A program made the translations under genes and the position numbers. A stretch of DNA of 64,000 bases from TMED14 sp038145075 (lineage in GTDB: Bacteria; Bacteroidota; Bacteroidia; Flavobacteriales; Schleiferiaceae): positions 62,001 through 126,000 of the forward strand of contig JAYQOY010000001.1 of the NCBI GenBank assembly GCA_038145075.1, given 5' to 3'. Positions 35,901-42,368 of the stretch are shown in pieces. How positions within the stretch are numbered: the first letter of the stretch is position 1; each line of letters begins with the position of its first letter. The notes beneath the pieces were generated by a model. That model was not told the DNA's origin. It did not search any database and saw nothing but the letters and a program-made list of their open reading frames with translations.

Positions 35901-36356
35901 TGTGTATGAGCTCGATGAAGATGTCAAATTGGTGATTGAAGGACGGCAGCAATCCGTGAAGGTGAAGTACCAACCACCAGCGGGTGGAACACCACTCAAC
36001 GTGATGTAGCCAGACTCGTAGCGACGTTCCTCAACCGCTCCTTGGCCGGAAGTAACGCCATTGCAATTAATTTCCTGCGATCCATCCCAGCAGTTGGGCG
36101 ATACATCCGCAGCAGAACCCACCTGAGCACAGGAAATGGATCCACCGGGGGCATTTGTCGAGAGCACCACCGGGTTGGGCAGGAACGTAGAAGCCCCTGT
36201 TCCACATTCGCGGTAGAGAATGACGTAAAACTTGTACTTGCCGGCGTTGGGGCCGCTGTCATAACAGCGCCAAGTGATTTCCCCGCCCAGATAGTGGGAC
36301 GCAAAGGCCGTTTGAGTAAAAAGGAAGAAAGCGAAAAGTCTTAAAACGTGCTTCAC
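32997..36356 (-). CDS. Large surface protein with gliding-motility-type T9SS C-terminal domain
   Basis: The 1119-residue secreted protein starts with a signal peptide (about 1-19, cleavage before SHYLGGEITW). That mature start is a recurrent opening in Bacteroidota adhesin-like proteins. The first 450 residues are Cys-containing and beta-rich. The middle (about 450-1000) carries several fibronectin type III-like repeats with conserved Trp and Tyr. The last 90 residues match the type B T9SS sorting/gliding domain: FIPNSFNPNSD, LEIFDRWGNKVF and GWDGTIDG. The protein is probably exported by T9SS and anchored or released at the surface. The start is GTG 36356, 22 bases after a TACATTTG box. Confidence 0.88.
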   Translation of the reverse strand: MKHVLRLFAFFLFTQTAFASHYLGGEITWRCYDSGPNAGKYKFYVILYRECGTGASTFLPNPVVLSTNAPGGSISCAQVGSAADVSPNCWDGSQEINCNGVTSGQGAVEERRYESGYITLSGVPPAGGWYFTFTDCCRPSITNLTSSSSSYTLRAYMFPYTINGVPQNANPCYDSSPRFLEPPKSVICSGYEYTYAHNAFDDDLDSVVYNWAYPQTTSNGTNASFTTGYAYNNPFPNGGNTVSFNQQTGAMTFNPSAGGSFASCVEVNAYRCNQKIASVYRDIPVIIRTDCGFNTPPTVQINNLPNFPALVPVVNSGDTLYWETTVFAGQEVKFDLVSQDAQLLPNFLPQTIEFSPSGGQLGVPLNNPNSGCLNPPCATVNPKSPQTSFTSTLNNEITFDWETNCNHISYQNNSCGTPTNRYVFALRMQDNFCVAPAIRVASVVINVVSTIPVPPDLSQACVSREPSGGLTINWGFPLDTGMNFDAYVVFRGGSPSVPFVAIDTIWNYSDQSYTDVAPLSGANYYYMRSLGGCGYTSVTSDTIRLMELAVTPIPPTNSSVAQLDWNAPYTGATPTYEIWRRPQGTGAAGWAQVATTTNKTFNDTVNICGQDLEYQIRINGACNSTLDGGFFSDQNNTDVLKIDSVTVNGGTALISWTPGTNGDIVNYDILEWVPGTGWNSIATVPNTVSMPYPLPGATPGSSVKRYKVMSTDSCGNQSSDLLVAAHNNMLLTENMDPCEGIMRLRWNQYRGWAGGVKEYRVLADVTPPGGPTQPGVLLATKAPGDTAFNTRDLIGGWSYCYYIKAVDTAGQRFSSSNEVCINSLAVQRSRLLYLAKTSVRNDNAVELVTFIDKDADIIHFDLQRADRDGAPFTSLGLIPKPVSPPWEIRFKDFSADPNNHRYQYRFVATDSCGGIDTASNIGTNILLEVQPVDNLTNILTWNPYRDFMGGVLKYDIYRSVGENGGMSFVGTTTDTIFTDNIRPLGDNVGIFCYKVVATEGPSPLMFTDYDGSVFTSTSNVVCAEHNPRVFIPNSFNPNSDVLENRTWRPKQVYVESGTYSLEIFDRWGNKVFSTTDELKGWDGTIDGTKAAEGSYIYQLNYRSKQGEPVELRGTLLLIY

Positions 36357-36378
36357 GGTACCTGAATTTATTGCTTTC

Positions 36379-36386
36379 CAAATGTA
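36379..36386 (-). promoter_or_regulatory. -7 promoter box TACATTTG for the T9SS surface protein
   Basis: A perfect TAnnTTTG match on the minus strand, 22 bases upstream of the GTG start at 36356. The rest of the 118-base gap between 36357 and 36474 shows nothing else I can name. Confidence 0.5.
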
Positions 36387-36474
36387 AGGCTTTGAAAGCA
36401 GGTAATCCGCCCCCCTATTGAGGAAAGTAGGCCCAAAATGAGTGAACGATTGCTCGCTCGGTATCAGGGAGTCC

Positions 36475-37626
36475 TCAACCGCGCAACATTTCCCGTGAAA
36501 TCACCAATTTTTGAATTTCAGAGGTTCCCTCGCCGATGGTGCAAAGTTTTGCATCTCGGTAGTACTTCTCCGCTGGGTAGTCTTTGGTAAACCCATACCC
36601 CCCATGCACCTGGATGCCCTCGTTGGAAACGCGCACAGCCACCTCACTGGCGTAGTACTTTGCCATGGCTGATTCTTTGGTCACTTTTTGGCCTTGGTCC
36701 TTGAGGGATCCAGCGTGCCGAATCATCAATTCCGAGGCATAAATTTCGGTATCCATGTCGGCTAATTTGAATGCAATCCCTTGAAATTGAGCTATTTTCT
36801 TTCCGAACTGCTCGCGTTCTTGACTGTAGCGGAGGGCGGCATTTCGGGCACCTTTTGCAATGCCCAAGGACAAGGCAGCGATGGAAATTCGGCCCCCATC
36901 CAAAATCTTCATGGACTGAATAAAGCCCTCTCCCACCTCGCCCAAAACATGGGACACTGGAATACGGCAATTGTCAAAAAAGAGGCAGGCCGTTTCACTG
37001 GCGCGCATGCCCAATTTGTTTTCTTTTTTACCGCCCGAAAAACCTGGGGTCCCCTTCTCCACCACAAAAGCGGTCATACCGTGCGAATCGCCTTTCTCGC
37101 CCGTGCGGGCAATCACAACGGCAACATCACCAGAAATGGCATGGGTGATGAAGTTCTTCGAGCCGTTGAGCACCCATTCATCCCCTTCCTTTACCGCCGT
37201 GGTATGCATACCACCTGCGTCCGAACCGGTGCCCGTTTCCGTCAGCCCCCAAGCGCCAATCCATTGACCTGACGCCAATTTCGGGAGCCACTTGGCCTTT
37301 TGCTCCGCATTTCCAAATTGATTGATGTGCTGGGTGCACAAACTGTTGTGCGCCGCCAAAGAGAGGCCAATGCTGCCACAGACCTGAGCAATTTCATCGA
37401 TTACGGTGATGTACTCCGCATACCCAAGCCCCGAGCCACCAAGTTCAGTATCCACCAACATGCCCATGAAGCCCATTTGGCCCATTTCGTGGAACAGCTC
37501 TACGGGAAAATGCTGGGATTCGTCCCAGTCCATGACATGGGGAAGGATGTTTTGGATAGCAAAGTCGCGAGCCGCTTCGCGGATGGCGTTGAGATCAGAG
37601 GAGGTATGGGCGTTGATGGGGTACAA
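36475..37626 (-). CDS. Acyl-CoA dehydrogenase (short/medium-chain type)
   Basis: This FAD flavoenzyme of 383 residues introduces the 2,3-double bond into acyl-CoA; it is soluble and tetrameric in the family. FAD and substrate motifs are visible: WGLTETGTGSDAGG near 130, MRASETACLFF near 205 and GGYGFTKDYPAEKYYRDAK near the C terminus. EGTSEIQK follows, containing the expected catalytic glutamate. The chain-length preference is not readable; butyryl- or isovaleryl-type is plausible. No ATG precedes residue 31, so I accept a TTG start at 37626. The region just upstream carries octamer repeats (37631-37662). Confidence 0.9.
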   Translation of the reverse strand: MYPINAHTSSDLNAIREAARDFAIQNILPHVMDWDESQHFPVELFHEMGQMGFMGMLVDTELGGSGLGYAEYITVIDEIAQVCGSIGLSLAAHNSLCTQHINQFGNAEQKAKWLPKLASGQWIGAWGLTETGTGSDAGGMHTTAVKEGDEWVLNGSKNFITHAISGDVAVVIARTGEKGDSHGMTAFVVEKGTPGFSGGKKENKLGMRASETACLFFDNCRIPVSHVLGEVGEGFIQSMKILDGGRISIAALSLGIAKGARNAALRYSQEREQFGKKIAQFQGIAFKLADMDTEIYASELMIRHAGSLKDQGQKVTKESAMAKYYASEVAVRVSNEGIQVHGGYGFTKDYPAEKYYRDAKLCTIGEGTSEIQKLVISREMLRG

Positions 37627-37630
37627 AATG

Positions 37631-37662
37631 GTTGAAGGGTTGAAGGGTTAAAGGGTTTAAGG
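37631..37662. repeat. Four imperfect 8-bp tandem repeats (GTTGAAGG type)
   Basis: The plus strand reads GTTGAAGG, GTTGAAGG, GTTAAAGG, GTTTAAGG, followed by another G. The array lies four bases upstream of the acyl-CoA dehydrogenase start, in the 67-base gap before the acetyltransferase stop. It could influence expression or be slippage-prone; no function is shown. Confidence 0.7.
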
Positions 37663-37693
37663 GAAAAGAGCTGTCTTTGTTCATTCTAGCTTT

Positions 37694-38281
37694 CTAGCGC
37701 GAAGGCCCAGCCTGAGCTTTTGCCACCCTCCCCTCTTTCAGTTCGTAGGTTTCATGGCTTTCGGGGCAGGTGGCTTGGCCGTTGGCATCAAATTCCAGGC
37801 GGTGCCCAAATTCACTCATCCAACCCACCTGGCGGGAGGGGTTGCCGACCACCAGGGCGTAATCGGGAACATTTTTAGTCACTACTGCGCCAGCACCTAT
37901 GAAGGCATAGGCTCCGATGTCGTGACCGCAGACGATGGTGGCGTTGGCTCCGATGCTGGCGCCTTTTCCGACGTGCGTTTTGGCATACTGACCCCGGCGG
38001 TTCACACCAGAGCGCGGATTCGTCACATTGGTGAAGACACAGGAGGGTCCCAAGAAGACATCGTCGTCACAGGTAACGCCGGTGTAGATGCTGACATTGT
38101 TTTGAACTTTGACGTTTCGGCCCAAGATGACGTCGGGGGAGATAACGACGTTTTGGCCCAAGTTGCACTGCTCGCCAATTCGGCAGGGGCCCATGATGTG
38201 CGAAAAATGCCAAATCTTCGTACCGGCGCCAATGTCAGCGCCCTCGTCAATAACTGCGGTCGGATGTGCCGTGTAGCTCAT
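37694..38281 (-). CDS. Left-handed beta-helix N-acetyltransferase (WlbB/WbpD-like)
   Basis: The 195-residue hexapeptide-repeat acyltransferase has about a dozen [LIV]-G-x4 turns such as IGAGTKIWHF, LGQNVVIS and IGANATIVCG. The arrangement and the IWHFSHI start are those of WlbB/WbpD-type enzymes, which acetylate UDP-3-amino-sugar uronic acids for O-antigen; FdtC-like dTDP-amino-sugar acetyltransferases are an alternative. The C-terminal tail carries a CPESHETYEL stretch seen in relatives. No other nucleotide-sugar genes adjoin it, so the pathway cannot be assigned. Confidence 0.82.
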   Translation of the reverse strand: MSYTAHPTAVIDEGADIGAGTKIWHFSHIMGPCRIGEQCNLGQNVVISPDVILGRNVKVQNNVSIYTGVTCDDDVFLGPSCVFTNVTNPRSGVNRRGQYAKTHVGKGASIGANATIVCGHDIGAYAFIGAGAVVTKNVPDYALVVGNPSRQVGWMSEFGHRLEFDANGQATCPESHETYELKEGRVAKAQAGPSR

Positions 38282-38359
38282 GGGGAAATATTGTTGCTTG
38301 CTAAGATAGGGAGCGAGCCTCCTATGTATCTTTATCGAATCACTCGACTTTCTACTTGT

Positions 38360-39163
38360 ATGCGTTTAAAAATGCCTCTTTTCAGCCGAATGGCGTTCGT
38401 CCTCCTTCTTCTCCCCGCTCAACTCTTTGGTTGGGGCCAAACGGGCCACCGTGTCGTGGGCCAAATTGCGGAAAACCACCTCCACGCGGAAGCAGCCGCT
38501 GCCGTCAAGGGCCTTTTAGGGGACGAATCGCTGGCTATGTGCGCCAACTGGATGGACCACATCAAGTCCAACCGTGCCTACAACCACATGAATCCTTGGC
38601 ATTACTGCACTATTCCAGACGGTTTGACCTATGAAACCTGCGACCACCCCGCAGAAGGCGATGTAATTGAAACGATCACCCAACTCATTCAAGAGATTAA
38701 AACGGGCAGCTATTCCAAGGCTGAAAACGAAGTCATGGCGGTAAAAATGCTCGCGCACCTCGTGGGCGACCTCCACCAACCCCTGCACGTGGGCAACGGC
38801 ACCGACAAGGGCGGCAATGACCGCAAAATCAAATGGTTTGGCGAAAGCAGCAATTTGCACCGCGTGTGGGATTCGGATTTGATTGACCACCAGCAACTGA
38901 GCTACACGGAATATGTGGCGTGGGTGGACCACGCGACCGCCGCGCAAGTGACTGAATGGCAGAGCAGCAGCGTCGTCGATTGGGCGCATGAATCTCAGGC
39001 CATTCGAATGGGCATTTACCCCGATGCCGATGCCACCTCTTTGGGTTATTCCTACAACTACGACCACATTGAAACGTTGAATAAACGTTTACTTCAGGCT
39101 GGCGTTCGTTTGGCGGGCATACTCAATGAGTTATACGCCAAGCCCGTCAAGAAAAAGAAGTAA
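38360..39163 (+). CDS. S1/P1-family zinc nuclease, secreted
   Basis: This trinuclear-zinc nuclease of 267 residues has a signal peptide (about 1-23) cleaved to expose WGQTGHR; in this family the mature N-terminal tryptophan itself binds zinc. Further metal ligands are in NWMDHI, NPWHYC, HLVGDLHQPLHVG and NLHRVWD. The enzyme degrades single-stranded DNA or RNA and 3'-nucleotides outside the cytoplasm, probably for phosphate or nucleoside scavenging. The start ATG 38360 is chosen for the signal peptide; the ATG at 38372 is an alternative. A weak box TATCTTTA lies at 38327-38334. Confidence 0.92.
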   Translation: MRLKMPLFSRMAFVLLLLPAQLFGWGQTGHRVVGQIAENHLHAEAAAAVKGLLGDESLAMCANWMDHIKSNRAYNHMNPWHYCTIPDGLTYETCDHPAEGDVIETITQLIQEIKTGSYSKAENEVMAVKMLAHLVGDLHQPLHVGNGTDKGGNDRKIKWFGESSNLHRVWDSDLIDHQQLSYTEYVAWVDHATAAQVTEWQSSSVVDWAHESQAIRMGIYPDADATSLGYSYNYDHIETLNKRLLQAGVRLAGILNELYAKPVKKKK

Positions 39164-39166
39164 TTC

Positions 39167-39643
39167 GTGCTAAACCGAAAGACCACCTACGGCATTCACG
39201 CGCTGCTGCATTTGGCGCGTCACACAGAGGATGGCGTGGTGCCCGTGGCGCGTATTTCGGAGGCCCTACAGGTGTCCCGAAAATTCCTGGAGCGCATCCT
39301 TGCCGACCTCCGGCACGAGGGCATGGTGGAAAGTCAATCGGGTCGCGACGGGGGCTACCGCTTGGGAGCCTTGGGTTTGGACCTTTGCTTGGCCGATGTC
39401 GTGCGAGTTTTGGAGGGGCCTATTGCCTTGCTCCCTTGCGCGTCGCACCGTTTTTATGCGCCTTGTGCCGAATGCCAAACGCCCGACACTTGTGCCCTTC
39501 AGGATGCGTTGGTGGGCGTTCGGAACGCTACCGTGCACAGCTTGAAGCAAATCACTTTGGCGAATTTGCTGGAATCGGAAGGGGACTTGCATTCGGGCCA
39601 AAAAAGCCTCCTACGCCCTACCCCCTACCACGAAGGGCAATAA
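39167..39643 (+). CDS. Rrf2-family transcriptional regulator
   Basis: The 158-residue regulator has an N-terminal winged helix (RKTTYGIHALLHLAR ... ISRKFLERIL-like recognition helix near 30-55). A cysteine-bearing loop lies near 85-105 (C, C, C and C within CASHRFYAPCAECQTPDTCAL-type spacing). Rrf2 proteins include the FeS sensor IscR, nitrosative sensor NsrR and cysteine-metabolism repressor CymR. Being directly upstream of the PLP-dependent cysteine/cystathionine synthase suggests a CymR-like role in sulfur amino acid control (inference). It starts at GTG 39167, three bases after the nuclease stop. Confidence 0.88.
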   Translation: MLNRKTTYGIHALLHLARHTEDGVVPVARISEALQVSRKFLERILADLRHEGMVESQSGRDGGYRLGALGLDLCLADVVRVLEGPIALLPCASHRFYAPCAECQTPDTCALQDALVGVRNATVHSLKQITLANLLESEGDLHSGQKSLLRPTPYHEGQ

Positions 39644-39654
39644 GCTACAGACCC

Positions 39655-39662
39655 TACCTTTG
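39655..39662 (+). promoter_or_regulatory. -7 promoter box TACCTTTG for the cysteine/cystathionine synthase
   Basis: A perfect TAnnTTTG match lies directly after the Rrf2 stop and ends six bases before the ATG at 39669, implying an independent, probably leaderless transcript. An Rrf2 operator would be expected nearby, but I see no convincing palindrome. Confidence 0.6.
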
Positions 39663-39668
39663 CGGACT

Positions 39669-41051
39669 ATGAGCACAACCCGCCAAACTCCGCCTGTCTT
39701 CGAGAACATCTTGGAAACCATCGGCCGCACGCCTTTGGTCAAATTGCACAAGACCGTGGAAGGCATTCCCGGTACCGTCTACGCCAAAGTGGAATACTTC
39801 AACCCCGGTCACAGTACCAAGGACCGCATGGCGCTCAAAATGGTGGAAGACGCCGAGAAAAACGGATTGCTCAAGCCCGGCGGCACCATCATTGAATGCA
39901 CATCTGGCAACACCGGCATGGGCCTCGCGCTCGCAGCCGTCGTCAAGGGCTACAAACTCATCTGCACCCTCAGCGACAAGCAGAGCAAGGAGAAAATGGA
40001 TGTACTGCGGGCGCTCGGCGCAGAAATCTACGTCTGCCCCACCAACGTGGCTCCTGACCATCCCGACAGTTACTATTCTGTAGCGCGCCGCTTGAATTCG
40101 GAGATCCCCAATTCCTACTTCCCCAACCAATACGACAACCTTAGCAACCGCGAGGCGCATTACGAGACGACGGGGCCGGAGATTTGGGAACAAACAGAAG
40201 GTAAAATTACGCACTTCATTGTGGGCGTGGGAACGGGTGGCACCATTTCTGGGGTGGCCAAGTTCCTCAAGGAGAAGAATCCAGCCATTCAAATCTGGGG
40301 GGTGGACAGCTACGGTTCTGTGTTCAAGAAATACCATGAAACGGGCGTTTTTGACACGTCTGAGATTTACGGATACATCACGGAAGGCATCGGCGAGGAC
40401 ATCCTACCTAAGAATGTGGACTTTGACCTCATTGACCGCTTTGAGAAGGTCACCGACCGCGATGGCGCCCTGGCCGCCCGCGAATTGGCCCGTCAAGAAG
40501 GCTTGCTGCTGGGTTATTCCTGCGGTTCTGCGCTTCAAGGCTTGCGCCAGTTAAAAGACGAACTTCCGGCGGATGCGGTTTCGGTCATTTTGTTCCACGA
40601 TCACGGCAGTCGCTACGTCGGAAAGATTTACAACGACGACTGGATGCGCGAGCGCGGTTTCTTGAAGGAAACCACTGGGAATTTGGCCGAGGCGGTAGCC
40701 GGCCACAAACACCTCCCCTTGCTGACCATTCAGCCTGAGGAGCCCTTGATGAACGCTGTAGTTGCCATGAAGCGGCATAGCATTTCGCAGCTCCCCGTCC
40801 ACGATGGCCAGCGCTTTGTAGGCAGCATCACTGAGAGTCACATCATCCAAGCCCTGACCGAGGAAGGACGCGGCATGGACACCTTGGTGAAGCACGTGAT
40901 GGGTGCTCCTTTCCCCGTGCTTTCAGGAAGCGCTTCGGTGCAAGAAGGGATAGCCGCTTTGAGCAAGGAACAGAACGCCCTACTCATTGAATGGGCGCCC
41001 GGCAAACACCATATTTTAAGCAAGCACGACTTGTTGACGAGAATTGCATAA
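39669..41051 (+). CDS. PLP-dependent cystathionine beta-synthase / cysteine synthase with CBS pair
   Basis: The 460-residue fold-type II PLP enzyme has the Schiff-base lysine K51 in GHSTKDRMALKM, the PLP-phosphate loop TSGNTGMG near residue 82, and a glycine-rich GTGGTISG near residue 188. A CBS domain pair fills the last ~120 residues, as in eukaryote-like cystathionine beta-synthases, and may bind an adenosyl ligand. It can make cystathionine from serine and homocysteine or cysteine from O-acetylserine; the motifs alone do not decide. The start is ATG 39669 because a TACCTTTG box lies six bases upstream and covers the in-frame TTG at 39660. Confidence 0.88.
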   Translation: MSTTRQTPPVFENILETIGRTPLVKLHKTVEGIPGTVYAKVEYFNPGHSTKDRMALKMVEDAEKNGLLKPGGTIIECTSGNTGMGLALAAVVKGYKLICTLSDKQSKEKMDVLRALGAEIYVCPTNVAPDHPDSYYSVARRLNSEIPNSYFPNQYDNLSNREAHYETTGPEIWEQTEGKITHFIVGVGTGGTISGVAKFLKEKNPAIQIWGVDSYGSVFKKYHETGVFDTSEIYGYITEGIGEDILPKNVDFDLIDRFEKVTDRDGALAARELARQEGLLLGYSCGSALQGLRQLKDELPADAVSVILFHDHGSRYVGKIYNDDWMRERGFLKETTGNLAEAVAGHKHLPLLTIQPEEPLMNAVVAMKRHSISQLPVHDGQRFVGSITESHIIQALTEEGRGMDTLVKHVMGAPFPVLSGSASVQEGIAALSKEQNALLIEWAPGKHHILSKHDLLTRIA

Positions 41052-41058
41052 TTCGTTG

Positions 41059-41066
41059 TAATTTTG
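41059..41066 (+). promoter_or_regulatory. -7 promoter box TAATTTTG for rpsP-rimM
   Basis: A perfect TAnnTTTG match lies 48 bases before the rpsP ATG. A TTG at 41034-41036 is 22 bases upstream, within the usual -33 spacing. The following leader (about 41072-41114) is A/T-rich, unlike the leaderless genes of the window. Confidence 0.5.
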
Positions 41067-41114
41067 CGCCTCCTTAATTAACCGAGTTTAGGACTCTTTT
41101 AAAACAATTAACCT

Positions 41115-41780
41115 ATGGCAACGAAAATTCGCCTCCAACGCCACGGCCGCAAGGGTCGTCCCATCTTCACCATCGTAGCAGCTGATTCACGTGCAAAGCG
41201 TGACGGTAAGTACATTGAGAATTTGGGCCAGTACAATCCCAACACCAACCCCGCTACCATCGATTTGGACTTCGATCGCGCTTTGGATTGGGTGATGAAA
41301 GGCGCTGAGCCCACCAACACGGCTTTGGCGATCTTGAAGTACAAAGGCGTTATGATGAAGAAGCACTTGCTTTTGGGTGTTCAGAAAGGTGCACTGACCG
41401 CTGAGCAAGCCGAAGAGCGCTTTGAGTCATGGGCTGCCGACAAAGCAGGCCGCATTGACGCTAAAATTGAAACTTTGAACAGCAACGCAAAAGCCGCTAA
41501 GGAAGAGCGTTTGAAGGCAGAAGCCGCTGTGAAAGAAGCTCGCGCTGCTGCGATCGCTGCTAAGAATGCTCCTGCCCCCGAGGTCGTGGAAGAGGCAGAA
41601 GAAGCGACGGCTGAAGCTGCAGAAGAAGTAGTAGCTGAAGAGGCTCCTGCGGCTGAAGCTGCAGAAGAAGTAATAGCAGAAGAAGCTCCCGCAGTTGAGG
41701 CTGCTGAAGAAGTAGTAGCTGAAGAAGCACCCGCTGCTGAGGCATCGGAAGAAGCTTCTGAAGAAGCGGCTGCTGAATAA
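41115..41780 (+). CDS. rpsP: 30S ribosomal protein S16 with long acidic Ala/Glu-rich tail
   Basis: Residues 1-~85 are ordinary S16: basic, starting ATKIRLQRHGRKGRP and containing ENLGQYNP. The remaining ~135 residues form a charged helix and then an Ala/Glu/Val-rich tail. Three 14-residue repeats of the form EEVVAEEAPAAEAA occupy residues 170-211. Extended S16 is a known trait of Bacteroidota, but this tail more than doubles the protein. The tail is probably disordered and solvent-exposed, possibly aiding nucleic-acid or protein contacts. The gene is followed six bases later by rimM. Confidence 0.95.
   Translation: MATKIRLQRHGRKGRPIFTIVAADSRAKRDGKYIENLGQYNPNTNPATIDLDFDRALDWVMKGAEPTNTALAILKYKGVMMKKHLLLGVQKGALTAEQAEERFESWAADKAGRIDAKIETLNSNAKAAKEERLKAEAAVKEARAAAIAAKNAPAPEVVEEAEEATAEAAEEVVAEEAPAAEAAEEVIAEEAPAVEAAEEVVAEEAPAAEASEEASEEAAAE
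41622..41747 (+). repeat. Three 42-bp in-frame repeats in rpsP tail
   Basis: Three consecutive units encode 14-residue repeats (EEVVAEEAPAAEAA, EEVIAEEAPAVEAA, EEVVAEEAPAAEAS). The DNA copies differ at several third positions, so they are old or selected at the protein level rather than a recent duplication. Confidence 0.8.
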
Positions 41781-41786
41781 TTTCCC

Positions 41787-42311
41787 ATGGAGGGTTATTT
41801 CCAGCTAGGATACCTCCGGAAAAAGCACGGATACAAAGGAGAAGTCATTCTCCACGTCGAATCAGATCATCCAGCACGCTATGCGTCGCTGGATGTTCTT
41901 TTTTTTGAGGAAGCTGGCCAGCCTATCCCCTACTTTATTTCGTCCATTCGAACCCACGTGACGTCGGAGTTCATCCTGCGCTTGGAAGATGCGGATGACG
42001 AAGCCAGCGTTCAAGCCCTAGTGGGAAAAGCGGTTTACCTCCCCGAGGAAGCCTTGCCCGAACTGGACGAAGACCAGTACTACTACCACGAAATCATTGG
42101 TTTTGACGTCAAAGACGCCGCCGTTTCCGAGGTCATGACCTTGGAGGACGTCATAGAGCGCCCTGGCCAACCCTTGCTGGTTCTGAGCCATCCCGATCGG
42201 GAAAATCCCATTTACATCCCATTGGTCGACGAATTCGTCGTTTCCATGGATAAAAAAGTCAAGTGCTTAACCTTGGCAGCTCCTGCTGAGCTCTATTTCC
42301 TGGGGGAATAA
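41787..42311 (+). CDS. rimM: 16S rRNA processing protein RimM
   Basis: RimM (174 residues) binds S19 and the 30S head during late assembly. The N-terminal RimM domain (LGYLRKKHGYKGEVIL) is followed by a PRC barrel-like domain with YYYHEIIGFDV near residue 92. Length matches the family. Six bases separate it from rpsP, the common S16-RimM pairing. Confidence 0.95.
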   Translation: MEGYFQLGYLRKKHGYKGEVILHVESDHPARYASLDVLFFEEAGQPIPYFISSIRTHVTSEFILRLEDADDEASVQALVGKAVYLPEEALPELDEDQYYYHEIIGFDVKDAAVSEVMTLEDVIERPGQPLLVLSHPDRENPIYIPLVDEFVVSMDKKVKCLTLAAPAELYFLGE

Positions 42312-42368
42312 AGCGTGGCTTTTTACGGAGGCGGACCTTTTCCGCTGCAGGAAAGCGCGGGTGCTCTT

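Noticed and set aside
37631..37662. Octamer array as a CRISPR
   Set aside because: Units are contiguous 8-mers with no spacers and no cas genes nearby.
37754..38359. N-terminal extension of the S1/P1 nuclease reading frame
   Set aside because: This part overlaps the acetyltransferase gene on the other strand; the signal peptide and mature N-terminal tryptophan place the start at 38360.
42312..42368. Hairpin GCGGA...TCCGC between rimM and the saccharopine dehydrogenase-like gene as a terminator
   Set aside because: The stem is only five base pairs and no T-run follows on either strand.
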